The notes under the pieces are model-generated. The model saw only the letters and a list, made by a program, of their open reading frames with translations, had not been told where the DNA came from and searched no databases. The position numbers and the translations under genes are program-made. From NCBI GenBank assembly GCA_017516965.1, contig JAFXAP010000008.1, positions 227,197 through 291,196 on the forward strand: 64,000 nt of DNA. The letters run 5' to 3'. Position 1 is the stretch's first letter. Each line of letters starts with the position of its first letter. This DNA comes from Clostridia bacterium. GTDB taxonomy: Bacteria > Bacillota > Clostridia > Oscillospirales > Acutalibacteraceae. Below are positions 1 to 8,194 of this stretch, piece after piece.

Positions 1-69
1 GAAGATGTCGACCAATTAAAACAGGCACTAATCACAGCAACTCAAAAATTAAGAAGGTCTATAAAATGA
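1..69 (+). CDS. C-terminal end of a gene cut by the window edge, probably a cysteine desulfurase
   Basis: Frame 1 is open from the window edge to a TGA at 67-69 and gives the last 22 residues of a protein, EDVDQLKQALITATQKL followed by five basic or polar residues. The charged helix with a 'D-V-D-x-L' start resembles the C-terminus of NifS/IscS-type cysteine desulfurases. That family is the usual upstream partner of thiI and donates its persulfide sulfur. The stop overlaps the thiI start codon (ATGA), which indicates translational coupling. The identification rests on context and a short tail only. Confidence 0.55.
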   Translation, partial: EDVDQLKQALITATQKLRRSIK

Positions 70-1235
70 AAGAAATTATACTTATAAAGGACGGCGAACT
101 GTCACTTAAAGGACTAAACCGCCGTCAGTTTGAAGATAAAATGGTGGCAACCATTCGTCGCAGACTAAAGGATTTGGGCAAGGTTAGCGTTGAACGCGCG
201 CAATCCACTATATATATAAAACCGCAGGATGACGATTTTGATTTTAACGAAGCGCTCGATCGTATGGGTAGAATTTTTGGCATTGCGGCATTCAGTCGCG
301 CGTGCGTTTGCGAAAAAAATATGGATGATATTTTAGCGCGCGCTCCCGAATATCTTGAAGACACACTAAGGAGCATTAAAACCTTTAAGGTCGAAGCAAA
401 ACGCGCCGATAAGGCATTCCCGCTGAAATCTCCCGAAATTTGTCGTGAGGTTGGCGGAGCAATTCTTCGCGCGTTTCCACACCTTCGTGTAGATGTTCAC
501 AACCCCGACGAAGTCATAACTGTAGAGGTTCGCGACTATGCAGCCTATGTCCGCGCAGGGCAAATAAAGGGCGCCGGCGGTCTACCTGTTGGAACAGCTG
601 GTCGCGCGCAGGTGCTGATTTCGGGCGGTATAGACAGTCCCGTTGCGGCATATACAATGGCAAAACGCGGTCTTGTGCTAAATGCTATTCATTTTGCCTC
701 TCCGCCATATACAAGTGTTCGCGCCGAGCAAAAGGTTCGTGACCTGCTTGGTCGTGTTGCGCGTTATAGCGGCGTTATTAAACTCGCTATCGTGCCCTTT
801 ACCGAAATTCAGGAAGAGATTGGCAAACATTGCCCCGAGGACTATTTTACCCTTATAATGCGCCGTATGATGATGCGCATTGCGTGTCGCGTTTCTGAAA
901 GCGACGGCTGTTTAGGTCTTATTACCGGTGAAAGTCTCGGTCAGGTGGCAAGTCAGACTATGCCCGCTATTGCCGCTACTGATGAGGTTTGCACTATGCC
1001 GGTGCTTCGTCCGCTGATTGGTATGGACAAGGAAGAAATTATTGCGATATCTAAAAAAATAGATGCTTTTGATATTTCGATACTGCCTTACGAGGACTGT
1101 TGCACAGTGTTTACTCCAAAACACCCACACACAAAACCCAAGAAAGGTCAGTGTGAACTGGCAGAACAAAATCTTGATATAGAACCGCTTATAGAACGCG
1201 CTATTGCAGGAATAGAATATTCATATATTGAATAA
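66..1235 (+). CDS. thiI: tRNA 4-thiouridine synthetase ThiI
   Basis: ThiI adenylates and thiolates U8 of tRNA to 4-thiouridine and can feed sulfur to thiamin synthesis. The 389-residue protein has an N-terminal ferredoxin-like/THUMP region (about residues 1-165, RNA binding) and a PP-loop SGGIDSP at 186-192 that binds ATP. A conserved block with EDCCTVFTPKHPHTKP lies near the C-terminus. There is no C-terminal rhodanese domain, which is the usual short Firmicute form that takes sulfur from a dedicated desulfurase. That fits the overlapping upstream gene. The ATG is set by the ATGA overlap. Confidence 0.95.
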   Translation: MKEIILIKDGELSLKGLNRRQFEDKMVATIRRRLKDLGKVSVERAQSTIYIKPQDDDFDFNEALDRMGRIFGIAAFSRACVCEKNMDDILARAPEYLEDTLRSIKTFKVEAKRADKAFPLKSPEICREVGGAILRAFPHLRVDVHNPDEVITVEVRDYAAYVRAGQIKGAGGLPVGTAGRAQVLISGGIDSPVAAYTMAKRGLVLNAIHFASPPYTSVRAEQKVRDLLGRVARYSGVIKLAIVPFTEIQEEIGKHCPEDYFTLIMRRMMMRIACRVSESDGCLGLITGESLGQVASQTMPAIAATDEVCTMPVLRPLIGMDKEEIIAISKKIDAFDISILPYEDCCTVFTPKHPHTKPKKGQCELAEQNLDIEPLIERAIAGIEYSYIE

Positions 1236-1258
1236 ATAATTTATAGATTGGGATAAAT

Positions 1259-2167
1259 ATGGCAGGAAAACATTCAAAAAGTTTTTTTGATTTTAGAAAA
1301 AATGTTCTTGTTACTGAACCAAAAACAAAAGAACAGGCACCAATTTCGTTACCCTTTAAAATAATAATTGTTTTTTTGATAGCGTCACTATCGTTATCGC
1401 TTGTCTTTGTGGGTACAGAATTTTTACCGAGTGTATTACACAAAAATATGTTAAGAAAAGCCGCAAGAACTTTTTCTACAAACAAAAGCCACGTAGGGCT
1501 TGAGCTGCTCTCGCAACAAAATCCGGATATTAAAGCCTGGCTCAAAATTGATAAGACTAACATAAACTACGCAGTTTGTCAAAATGCGGATGATTCATAT
1601 TATACAAACCATAATCAGCGCGGCAAAAAAAGTCGCTACGGTGCGCTTACAATGTCTTCAAACGATGATATAACCCGTCAAAACGGAGATAAAAACATTG
1701 TGATTTTTGGCAACAATATGCGAGACGGCTCAATGTTTGGTTCGCTGAAAGAATACCGCAAACTCGATTTTTACAAACAGCATCCTTTAATAAGACTTTA
1801 TCACGATGACATCTGGGAAAATTACGTTGTTTTTTCTGTTATGTTGTTATCTGCCTCTGCTGATGACAGCGCAGCATTTAAACCCTATAAAAGCCATTTT
1901 GCCGATGAACAGGAATTTAACGACTGGTATAGCGAAACTGTTGCGCGCAGTCTTATTAACACCACCGTTGATATAAAGCACGGCGACGACCTCTTAACGT
2001 TGGTTACCGTAGCAAAAGATTTTGACGGCGCACGACTTGTAGTAATGGCAAAAAAGGTTGATGATTGGACTGCCGAGCGCATCGATGTTTCAAACGCTTC
2101 GGTAAATGCAAAAATCAAATATCCTCAAGTGTGGTACACCCAAAGAGGTTTGCAGTATCCGTATTAA
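1259..2167 (+). CDS. Class B sortase-like membrane protein lacking the catalytic His and Cys
   Basis: The 302-residue protein has a cytosolic N-terminus, one membrane segment (about 34-51) and an extracellular sortase B-like domain. Family landmarks are visible: 'NPDIKAWLKI', 'NIVIFGNNMRDGSMFGSL' and 'LLTLVTVAKDFDGARLVV'. In active class B sortases the second block reads GHN and the third reads T-C. Here the His position is Asn152 and the Cys position is Val251, while the Arg (259) remains. Transpeptidation by the known mechanism is therefore not expected. No frameshift or stop is present, so this looks like a maintained non-enzymatic homologue with a binding or structural role. The next gene starts 16 bases on and is probably co-transcribed. 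Confidence 0.75.
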   Translation: MAGKHSKSFFDFRKNVLVTEPKTKEQAPISLPFKIIIVFLIASLSLSLVFVGTEFLPSVLHKNMLRKAARTFSTNKSHVGLELLSQQNPDIKAWLKIDKTNINYAVCQNADDSYYTNHNQRGKKSRYGALTMSSNDDITRQNGDKNIVIFGNNMRDGSMFGSLKEYRKLDFYKQHPLIRLYHDDIWENYVVFSVMLLSASADDSAAFKPYKSHFADEQEFNDWYSETVARSLINTTVDIKHGDDLLTLVTVAKDFDGARLVVMAKKVDDWTAERIDVSNASVNAKIKYPQVWYTQRGLQYPY

Positions 2168-2183
2168 ACAACAAGGAAAGGGA

Positions 2184-3215
2184 ATGAAAATGGTACAAAA
2201 CTTAAGAGTCGATATTATTTATCATATGTCTCCATCCGATTTTGAGATGGAATTTAATCTTAGCGGATGTTGTCGTATGAGATTGCTCAGCGATAAAACA
2301 ACCGACAAAAAAAGCTTTGTAAAGGCTCTTGCCCGCGACGTATCGCGTAGCAGGGTTATTATTGCGTGTGGTCCTCTTTTTGGAGTCGACGGTCTCATAA
2401 ACACCGTTGCTACGGCAATCGGCAACGGCACCGCCGTTTGCAATAACAAAACCTATGGCATAAACGGCGACGAAACCATACATATAATTAACGGCTCAAC
2501 CCCACTTGTAACTACCGACGGATATTTTTGCGGTTGCATAATAGAAAGCGGTCCTCAAACCATTATTTTGCTTACCGAAAACAAAACCTTCAGAAAATCG
2601 GTAATGCAGACACTTATTCACCCTTATATTGAAGAAATTAGTTATATTCCTTCTAATAATTCATCTCCCGTGGCACCACCCACACCAAAAATTGAGTCTG
2701 AATTTGAAACCGCAGTAAACGAGGACGAAGACTATATCACTCAGGTTGACGAAGAATATAAAGAAACCGCTCAAGAAGAGGTTGAAATCAGCCCCACAAA
2801 TGACGATGAACACAATATAGAATTTATTATGGATGATGTCGAAGCGCAAGAAGATGAAACTCAGGACGAAACCCTGCCCATTGCCGACTCTGCCTATGAC
2901 AACCTCTATACAGAGGTAGAATCCCCCGAAGAGATAAAATCCCGTTATGACGAGCCATATACCACAAGCGAGAGCGATAATATGTTTATTGCCCAGTCAC
3001 TAACCGACGACGAAGAGGGCGAAAATGCTCTATTGGCAGAAAATAAAAAAACCACTCTGGGTCTTGATATTACCATTGTTATTTTGGTTCTTTTATTGTT
3101 ACTTGCCGTCTTAGCATTGGTTTTTCTTGTTATAGTAAAACCAATGTCTATGGGTGTTGGCGTAATGGAATATTTAAGAGATATTTTCGGTGTAGCAAAC
3201 AATACGCTTGTTTAG
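2184..3215 (+). CDS. Acidic single-pass membrane protein, function unknown
   Basis: I do not recognise a characterised family. From the ATG at 2184, chosen because AAGGAAAGGG lies just upstream and the longer reading would begin inside the sortase-like gene, the protein has 343 residues. Residues about 1-150 form a compact domain with 'SRVIIACGPLFGVDGLINTVATA' and 'PQTIILLTENKTFRKSVMQ', which weakly recalls molybdopterin-binding/CinA-type folds. Residues about 155-285 are a low-complexity stretch rich in Asp and Glu. One hydrophobic helix (about 292-317) is followed by a 23-residue tail. The fold guess is weak. The position between the dead sortase and the PopT-like gene suggests an envelope role. 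Confidence 0.7.
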   Translation: MKMVQNLRVDIIYHMSPSDFEMEFNLSGCCRMRLLSDKTTDKKSFVKALARDVSRSRVIIACGPLFGVDGLINTVATAIGNGTAVCNNKTYGINGDETIHIINGSTPLVTTDGYFCGCIIESGPQTIILLTENKTFRKSVMQTLIHPYIEEISYIPSNNSSPVAPPTPKIESEFETAVNEDEDYITQVDEEYKETAQEEVEISPTNDDEHNIEFIMDDVEAQEDETQDETLPIADSAYDNLYTEVESPEEIKSRYDEPYTTSESDNMFIAQSLTDDEEGENALLAENKKTTLGLDITIVILVLLLLLAVLALVFLVIVKPMSMGVGVMEYLRDIFGVANNTLV

Positions 3216-3225
3216 AGGTATTAGT

Positions 3226-4110
3226 ATGAGCAAAAAGTCTGCAAACAATTTTTTCTACCGTATGCTGTGTGGTGCTTTTTTGGGCATAAGCGTTATCGCC
3301 CCCGGTATCAGCGGTAGTATAATGGCAGTAATGATGGGCATATATGATGATTTAATAACCATCATTTCAAACCCGTTCAAAAAATTTAAAAATAATTTTT
3401 TCTTTCTGTTGCCTATGGCAATCGGCGCCGTAGTAAGTATGTTATTGCTGCTCAAAGTGCTCGATTTTCTCTTTGCAAATTATACCGTACCGGCATATCT
3501 GCTTTTTATGAGCCTTATCGCAGGAAGCATACCTTCGGTTGTAGACGAAGCCCGACAAACACCTATTAAAAAGAAATATTTTATAGGCACAGTCCTCGCC
3601 TTTGCCTTTGCGCTTACGATAGGTATTTTAGCAAAAACCGACTTTTCGATTGCCTCTAATACGGCAAGCATACCTATGGAAATATATTTTCCTGTTTGTG
3701 GCGCAATTTCAGGTATGATGAGTATGGTGCCCGGTATGAGCATATCAATGCTACTTATGATGTTTGGCATTTATGAACCACTGCTGACACTTGCCACAAG
3801 CCTTATGTCACCTGACGGGTGGTTTACAGCAGAGTGGTTTGGCGGTGTGTTTACAGTTGCCACAGTAGTTATTGCATTTTTAATCGGTATGGTACTTTTT
3901 TCAAACATTACTAAAAGAGTGTTTGAAAAATATCACAGTCTTGGTTTTTTGATGGTGTTAGGGTTTATGTCAGGATCGCTTGTCAGCATTTTTCCCGGAC
4001 TGCCGTCAGGTTGGCTTAATTGGGTACTAAGCATAGTTGCTATTGCTGTTGGACTTTCCATATCTTATCTGTTTAAGATTTTGGGTAAAAAATTCAATAT
4101 AAAAGAATAA
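3226..4110 (+). CDS. DUF368 family membrane protein (PopT-type polyprenyl-phosphate transporter)
   Basis: DUF368 proteins are polytopic membrane proteins. Members called PopT move undecaprenyl-phosphate back across the membrane so that the lipid carrier for wall polymers can be reused. The 294-residue sequence shows the family's two related halves with 'GISVIAPGISGSIMAVMMGIYDDLI' near the N-terminus and 'GMMSMVPGMSISMLLMMFGIYEPLL' in the middle, plus about eight hydrophobic segments. The ATG at 3226 is preferred over an upstream TTG because AGAGG lies 7 bases before it. It follows the acidic membrane protein gene by 10 bases and ends at a strong terminator, closing a probable thiI-to-popT run. 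Confidence 0.88.
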   Translation: MSKKSANNFFYRMLCGAFLGISVIAPGISGSIMAVMMGIYDDLITIISNPFKKFKNNFFFLLPMAIGAVVSMLLLLKVLDFLFANYTVPAYLLFMSLIAGSIPSVVDEARQTPIKKKYFIGTVLAFAFALTIGILAKTDFSIASNTASIPMEIYFPVCGAISGMMSMVPGMSISMLLMMFGIYEPLLTLATSLMSPDGWFTAEWFGGVFTVATVVIAFLIGMVLFSNITKRVFEKYHSLGFLMVLGFMSGSLVSIFPGLPSGWLNWVLSIVAIAVGLSISYLFKILGKKFNIKE

Positions 4111-4124
4111 AATTTAAACAAACT

Positions 4125-4157
4125 AAAAGAGTTGCAACTTTTGTTGCAACTCTTTTT
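4125..4157 (+). terminator. Rho-independent terminator after the DUF368 gene
   Basis: A 13-bp perfect stem pairs AAAAGAGTTGCAA with TTGCAACTCTTTT around a 6-base loop and ends in a T-run. It separates the thiI-to-DUF368 run from the spore-related genes. Confidence 0.9.
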
Positions 4158-4202
4158 ACTTTTGCGCATAAACATATATTAAAAATATATTAGGGTGATA
4201 TT

Positions 4203-4733
4203 ATGCGTAAAAAAACTGCACAAGACTATGCCGATGAACTATTAAAAATGTATCGCGAAAACGCGCGCGAACTTGACAAAACAGAGCAACCGCCTGTCGC
4301 TGTTCCCACTATATCGGAAGAGCTGACTCCCCCTGTTTTTGAAGATGGTACGGGTGGACTTCAGGTAAATGTTACCACTTTGGGCAGACTTTACCCTGTA
4401 AAAGATGCGCTTGTAACTATTTTTACGGGCGACGTTCAAAATATGACCGTGATTGAAACCGACACCACCGACGAAAGTGGCAAAAGCGGTGTGTTTAACC
4501 TTAAAACTCCGCCCGCCTCAGATTCACAAACGGCTGAAAACGGAGGAGTTTTGCCCTATTCAAAATACAATGTTTCGGTGCGCAGTGACGGTTACGTCCA
4601 GCAATTTGCAATGAATGTTCCCGTTTTTTCAGGGGTTATATCGGTGCAAGGAATTGACCTGTTGCCAATTTCTGCCGCAGGCAAAAACACAAAGCCTCAA
4701 ATAATTAACGAAGATAACGACTATAATTTGTAA
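4203..4733 (+). CDS. Small protein with a carboxypeptidase-regulatory-like (Ig-type) domain, probably spore-related
   Basis: The 176-residue protein has no signal peptide or membrane helix. Its N-terminus is charged and helical (ADELLKMYRENARELDKTE). Residues about 50-160 look like a carboxypeptidase-regulatory-like beta-sandwich: 'GGLQVNVTTLGRLYPVKDALVTIF', then a 'TDESGKSGVFNL' turn and 'YNVSVRSDGYVQQFAMNVPVFSGV'. Such domains serve in adhesion or structure rather than catalysis. The SpoIID-like/peptidoglycan-binding gene begins 12 bases after its stop, so the two are very likely one operon acting on the same wall or spore layer. The spore role is inferred from neighbours. Confidence 0.72.
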   Translation: MRKKTAQDYADELLKMYRENARELDKTEQPPVAVPTISEELTPPVFEDGTGGLQVNVTTLGRLYPVKDALVTIFTGDVQNMTVIETDTTDESGKSGVFNLKTPPASDSQTAENGGVLPYSKYNVSVRSDGYVQQFAMNVPVFSGVISVQGIDLLPISAAGKNTKPQIINEDNDYNL

Positions 4734-4745
4734 AGGAGGGGTTTT

Positions 4746-6107
4746 ATGCCCGAAGTTTTAACACCCGTAATACCTCAAAATATAACGGTGCATCTTGGCT
4801 CTCCCGATTCCAATGCGCAAAATGTGACTGTGAATTTTGTTGATTACATAAAAAATGTTGCCTCAAGTGAAATCTACCCCACCTGGCCCGAGGAGGCGCT
4901 CAGGGCAAATATTTATGCCATTATCAGTTATGCGCTTAATAGAATTTATACCGAGTGGTACCCATCGCGTGGCTATAACTTTGACATAACAAACTCAACT
5001 GCGTTTGACCAGGCGTTTGTACCCGACCGCGAAATCTTTGAAAACATAAGTCTTATTGTTGATGATATTTTTAATGACTACGTTGTGCGACAGGGTGAAA
5101 TACAACCGCTTTTTACCCAGTTTTGCAACGGCACCACCTCTCGTTGCGACGGGCTTTCACAATGGGGTTCGGTAGATCTTGCAAGAGCAGGGCTAAGCCC
5201 TTATGAGATTTTGCAGAGTTATTATGGGCAGGACATAGGAATTGTGGAAAACGCCCCCGTCGCCGATATAGAGGAATCATACCCCGGTGTGCCGCTACGT
5301 GTTGGCGATTCGGGAAATAATGTAAAGATTATTCAAACCGAACTTAATCGCATTGCGCGAAATTACCCCGCCATACCCAAAATTCAACAAGAAAACGGAA
5401 TCTTTGGTGTTGATACGCAAAACGCTGTGCAAAAATTTCAACAAATTTTTGGTCTTTCGCCAACAGGCGAGGTCGATAAATCGACCTGGTACAGAATAAA
5501 GCAATATTATGTTGGGGTAAAAGGGCTTTCCGAGCTTGTGAGCGAAGGCGTAACCATCAGCGAAGCGCAAATTCCTTTTTCTACCGTTCTTCGCGAAGGC
5601 TCTCAGGGTATTGGTGTTAAAACAATTCAATACTATCTTAATATTTTAGCCTATTTTAACCCCGCGCTTACCGCGCCACCGCTTGACAGCGTTTACGGAC
5701 CGTCTACCACAAATGCCGTGCGGATTTTTCAGCAGTATTACGGTCTTCCCGTTACGGGAATTGTTAACACAGCCACCTGGAACGTGCTTAACAGAATTTA
5801 TTCCGAGACGGTTGAATTTTTACCGCAAGGGTATTCGGGCGGATTTGCCAAGCTATACCCCGGTTATCTTTTAAGCGAAGGTATGAGCGGTGAAAACGTT
5901 AGGGATTTGCAAAGTTATTTATCGCTTATAGGGCAAAATCTTGAGGCGGTACCTATAATTCCCGTAACGGGGTATTTTGGCACCCAGACACGCGAAGCGG
6001 TAACGGCTTTTCAAAACGCTTTTGGCATAGAACCCACAGGCGCTGTGGGCGCTGTTACCTGGAACACCATAGCTAGTCAATATGATTTTTTAATCGGAAA
6101 CAACTAA
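4746..6107 (+). CDS. SpoIID-like protein with three peptidoglycan-binding domains
   Basis: Residues about 25-170 resemble the SpoIID/LytB amidase-enhancer family: 'VDYIKNVASSEIYPTWPEEALRANIYAIISYALN' is the characteristic entry motif, followed by 'FCNGTTSRCDGLSQWGSVDLA'. Three peptidoglycan-binding type 1 repeats follow, at about 180-255, 275-350 and 370-450, each with a 'GxFGxxTxxAVxxFQ' core and a closing 'GxVxxxTW'. In SpoIID the enhancer domain cleaves denuded glycan during engulfment. Here the expected function is binding or remodelling of spore or cell wall glycan. No signal peptide is visible, so mother-cell localisation is plausible. A strong AAAGGAGGGG site lies before the ATG. Confidence 0.82.
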   Translation: MPEVLTPVIPQNITVHLGSPDSNAQNVTVNFVDYIKNVASSEIYPTWPEEALRANIYAIISYALNRIYTEWYPSRGYNFDITNSTAFDQAFVPDREIFENISLIVDDIFNDYVVRQGEIQPLFTQFCNGTTSRCDGLSQWGSVDLARAGLSPYEILQSYYGQDIGIVENAPVADIEESYPGVPLRVGDSGNNVKIIQTELNRIARNYPAIPKIQQENGIFGVDTQNAVQKFQQIFGLSPTGEVDKSTWYRIKQYYVGVKGLSELVSEGVTISEAQIPFSTVLREGSQGIGVKTIQYYLNILAYFNPALTAPPLDSVYGPSTTNAVRIFQQYYGLPVTGIVNTATWNVLNRIYSETVEFLPQGYSGGFAKLYPGYLLSEGMSGENVRDLQSYLSLIGQNLEAVPIIPVTGYFGTQTREAVTAFQNAFGIEPTGAVGAVTWNTIASQYDFLIGNN

Positions 6108-6121
6108 TAAACTCGGGCTAT

Positions 6122-7633
6122 TTGCAAAAGATAATACAAAAAGCTTTTGGAGTGACTGCTTTGCCAGGAAGTGTAAACGATTATAAAGACACACATTTAA
6201 GCGGCAATATTGATTGGGATATTGCCGTTTTTAAATCTATATTCAGCCGTGATGCAGTCTTGCGCACACGCGAGGTTTTAATAGGCGGCGCGACGCGATG
6301 CTACCTTATTTATATGGACGGCATGGTAAACTCTGCAAGTCAGGGGGAAACGGTGGTTGAAGCTTTGGTAGAAAGTATTTTACCCGACGGCTTTATACCT
6401 AGCAGCAAATATATTGCAAAAAATATTTTGTTTGCAAACGAGGTGGGCGAAAGCGGATATATGCCCGATTTGTTGCGCGCCATACTTTATGGTGACACCG
6501 TACTGATTTCAGACGGTAACCAAACGGCGCTTACCATTAACACTAAGGGTTGGCGAACCAGAGGTATACAAGAACCAACCTCTGAACGTGTGCTTCAAGG
6601 TCCGCGCGAGGGTTTTGACGAAGCGGCAATGTTTAACCTTGCTATGATTCGTCGAAAACTGCTCACCCCCGACCTTTGTATAGAAATGTTGCGTATTGGT
6701 CGCCGCAGTGACACACCCACCTTTATTTGTTATCTTGGCTCACTTGTAAACAAGGACACCTTAAAAGAACTGAAGCGTCGCCTTGGTAAAATAGATATAG
6801 ACGGCATTCTCGACAGTAATTATATTGCTGAAAATATTTGCGACAATAAATACAGTTTGCTTAAAACAATCGGTAGCACCGAACGCCCCGACATTGTGGC
6901 GGCACGTTTGCTAGAAGGTAGAATTGCGCTTGTAGTAGACGGAACGCCCGTTGTGCTGACACTACCCTATCTGTTTTCAGAAAACTTTCAGTCAGACGAA
7001 GACTATTATATCAACTTTTTACTCGCCTCTTTTTCGCGAATGCTTAGGTGGTTTTGCTTTTTTATAACGGTTAGTGTACCTGGGGTTTTTGTATCACTTG
7101 TAACGCACCATTTTGAACTATTGCCTACGCATTTTGCACTTACAGTATCTCGACTTAGGGCGGGTGTTCCCATAGCCTCGGCTGCAGAATGCATAGCGCT
7201 GATTTTGGCATTTGAAATTTTAAAAGAGGCGGGACTGCGTATGCAACAAAACCTTGGTCACGCACTTAGTGTTGTAGGGGGCTTGGTGGTTGGACAAGCT
7301 GCCGTTGAGGCTGGTATTATCAGCGCGCCAATGCTTATTGCGGTAGCCTTCAGCGCTATAGCCGGTCTTATGATACCGCGACTTGAGGGTGCTGTTTTTT
7401 ACTGGCGACTTCTTATTGTTGTGGTGTGCTCGGTCTTTGGTCTATGGGGATTTTTTGCGGCGGCTTCAATTTTTGTCTTAAGGGTGTTTGGCATTACCTC
7501 TTTTGGTGTGGATTATACATCTTCTTTTGCCCTACCGCGAGCCGACACGCTAAAAGACGCCTTTGTTCGTGTTAGTTGGAAAGATATGAAAACCCGACCT
7601 CTTTTTAACAAAAACAAAATCAGAAAAGGTTGA
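6122..7633 (+). CDS. Spore germination receptor subunit A (GerA family)
   Basis: GerA-family A subunits sit in the spore inner membrane and help detect germinants. The 503-residue protein has the soluble N-terminal half with 'HLSGNIDWDIAVFKSIF', 'VEALVESILPDGFIPSSKYIAKNI' and 'DTVLISDGNQTALTINTKGWRTRGIQEPTSERVLQGPREGF', all family hallmarks. It is followed by about five membrane segments from residue 300 with 'LTHHFELLPTHFALTVSRLRAGVP'. The start is uncertain: TTG at 6122 has only a weak purine site before it, and a GTG ten codons further on is also possible. Length is in the normal range. It is translationally coupled to the C subunit. Confidence 0.92.
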   Translation: MQKIIQKAFGVTALPGSVNDYKDTHLSGNIDWDIAVFKSIFSRDAVLRTREVLIGGATRCYLIYMDGMVNSASQGETVVEALVESILPDGFIPSSKYIAKNILFANEVGESGYMPDLLRAILYGDTVLISDGNQTALTINTKGWRTRGIQEPTSERVLQGPREGFDEAAMFNLAMIRRKLLTPDLCIEMLRIGRRSDTPTFICYLGSLVNKDTLKELKRRLGKIDIDGILDSNYIAENICDNKYSLLKTIGSTERPDIVAARLLEGRIALVVDGTPVVLTLPYLFSENFQSDEDYYINFLLASFSRMLRWFCFFITVSVPGVFVSLVTHHFELLPTHFALTVSRLRAGVPIASAAECIALILAFEILKEAGLRMQQNLGHALSVVGGLVVGQAAVEAGIISAPMLIAVAFSAIAGLMIPRLEGAVFYWRLLIVVVCSVFGLWGFFAAASIFVLRVFGITSFGVDYTSSFALPRADTLKDAFVRVSWKDMKTRPLFNKNKIRKG

Positions 7634-7638
7634 TTTTT

Positions 7639-8193
7639 TTGAAAAAATTACTTCTTTTACTGCCCATTACTTTGATTTTTTTGCTTTGCGGTTGCGCTTC
7701 ACGTGAAATCGACCGCGGTTATCTTGTAAGCGCCATAGGCTTTTCCAAAGAAAAAGACGTTATAAATTTATATATAGAAGCGCTTTCTTCCTCCGATACT
7801 ACCGACAAACCATCTGAAAAAGTGACGCTGACTGCAAGTGGAACTTCACCGCAAATTGCATTTGAAAATTTAAGTGGCACACTTGTAAAACCCCTCTATT
7901 TTGAGCAACTGGGCGCGGTAGTTTTTGAAAAAGAGATAAACCGCCAAGCGCTTAACTTTTTAAAAGATATACCCGATATAAACTATGGCGTTTTTTTGGT
8001 AAAAACCAATGATATAGATAAACTTTTCAAAGCCCAAACGCCAAACGGACTACTCGGGTATGACATTATAGGACTGCTTAAAACAAACGGCAAAACTAAA
8101 AGCTCGCTTTATGCAATAAGTCGCGAGTATTTTGATGCGCCAACAATAAATATAGAAAACGGGCGACTGCATTTTTTAGCAAAGGAGAATTGA
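7639..8193 (+). CDS. Short GerC-type germination receptor lipoprotein
   Basis: The protein starts with a lipoprotein signal: a leucine-rich segment ending in LLCGC, with the lipidated Cys at residue 19 of the TTG-7639 form. This TTG is preferred because AAAAGG lies 9 bases upstream, while a TTG at 7630 would overlap that site. After the lipobox comes 'SREIDRGYLVSAIGFSKEKD', typical of the Ger(x)C N-terminal domain. The protein ends at about 185 residues, whereas usual GerC proteins have about 370-400, so only the first domain is present. No frameshifted remainder follows: the next gene begins one base after the stop. It is a naturally compact C subunit. Confidence 0.85.
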   Translation: MKKLLLLLPITLIFLLCGCASREIDRGYLVSAIGFSKEKDVINLYIEALSSSDTTDKPSEKVTLTASGTSPQIAFENLSGTLVKPLYFEQLGAVVFEKEINRQALNFLKDIPDINYGVFLVKTNDIDKLFKAQTPNGLLGYDIIGLLKTNGKTKSSLYAISREYFDAPTINIENGRLHFLAKEN

Positions 8194-8194
8194 T

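Noticed and set aside
7690-7712. CTTCACGTGAAAT in the gerC gene as a possible parS site
   Set aside because: Only about 12 of 16 positions match the parS consensus, and it is far from the partition locus, so it is more likely chance within coding sequence.
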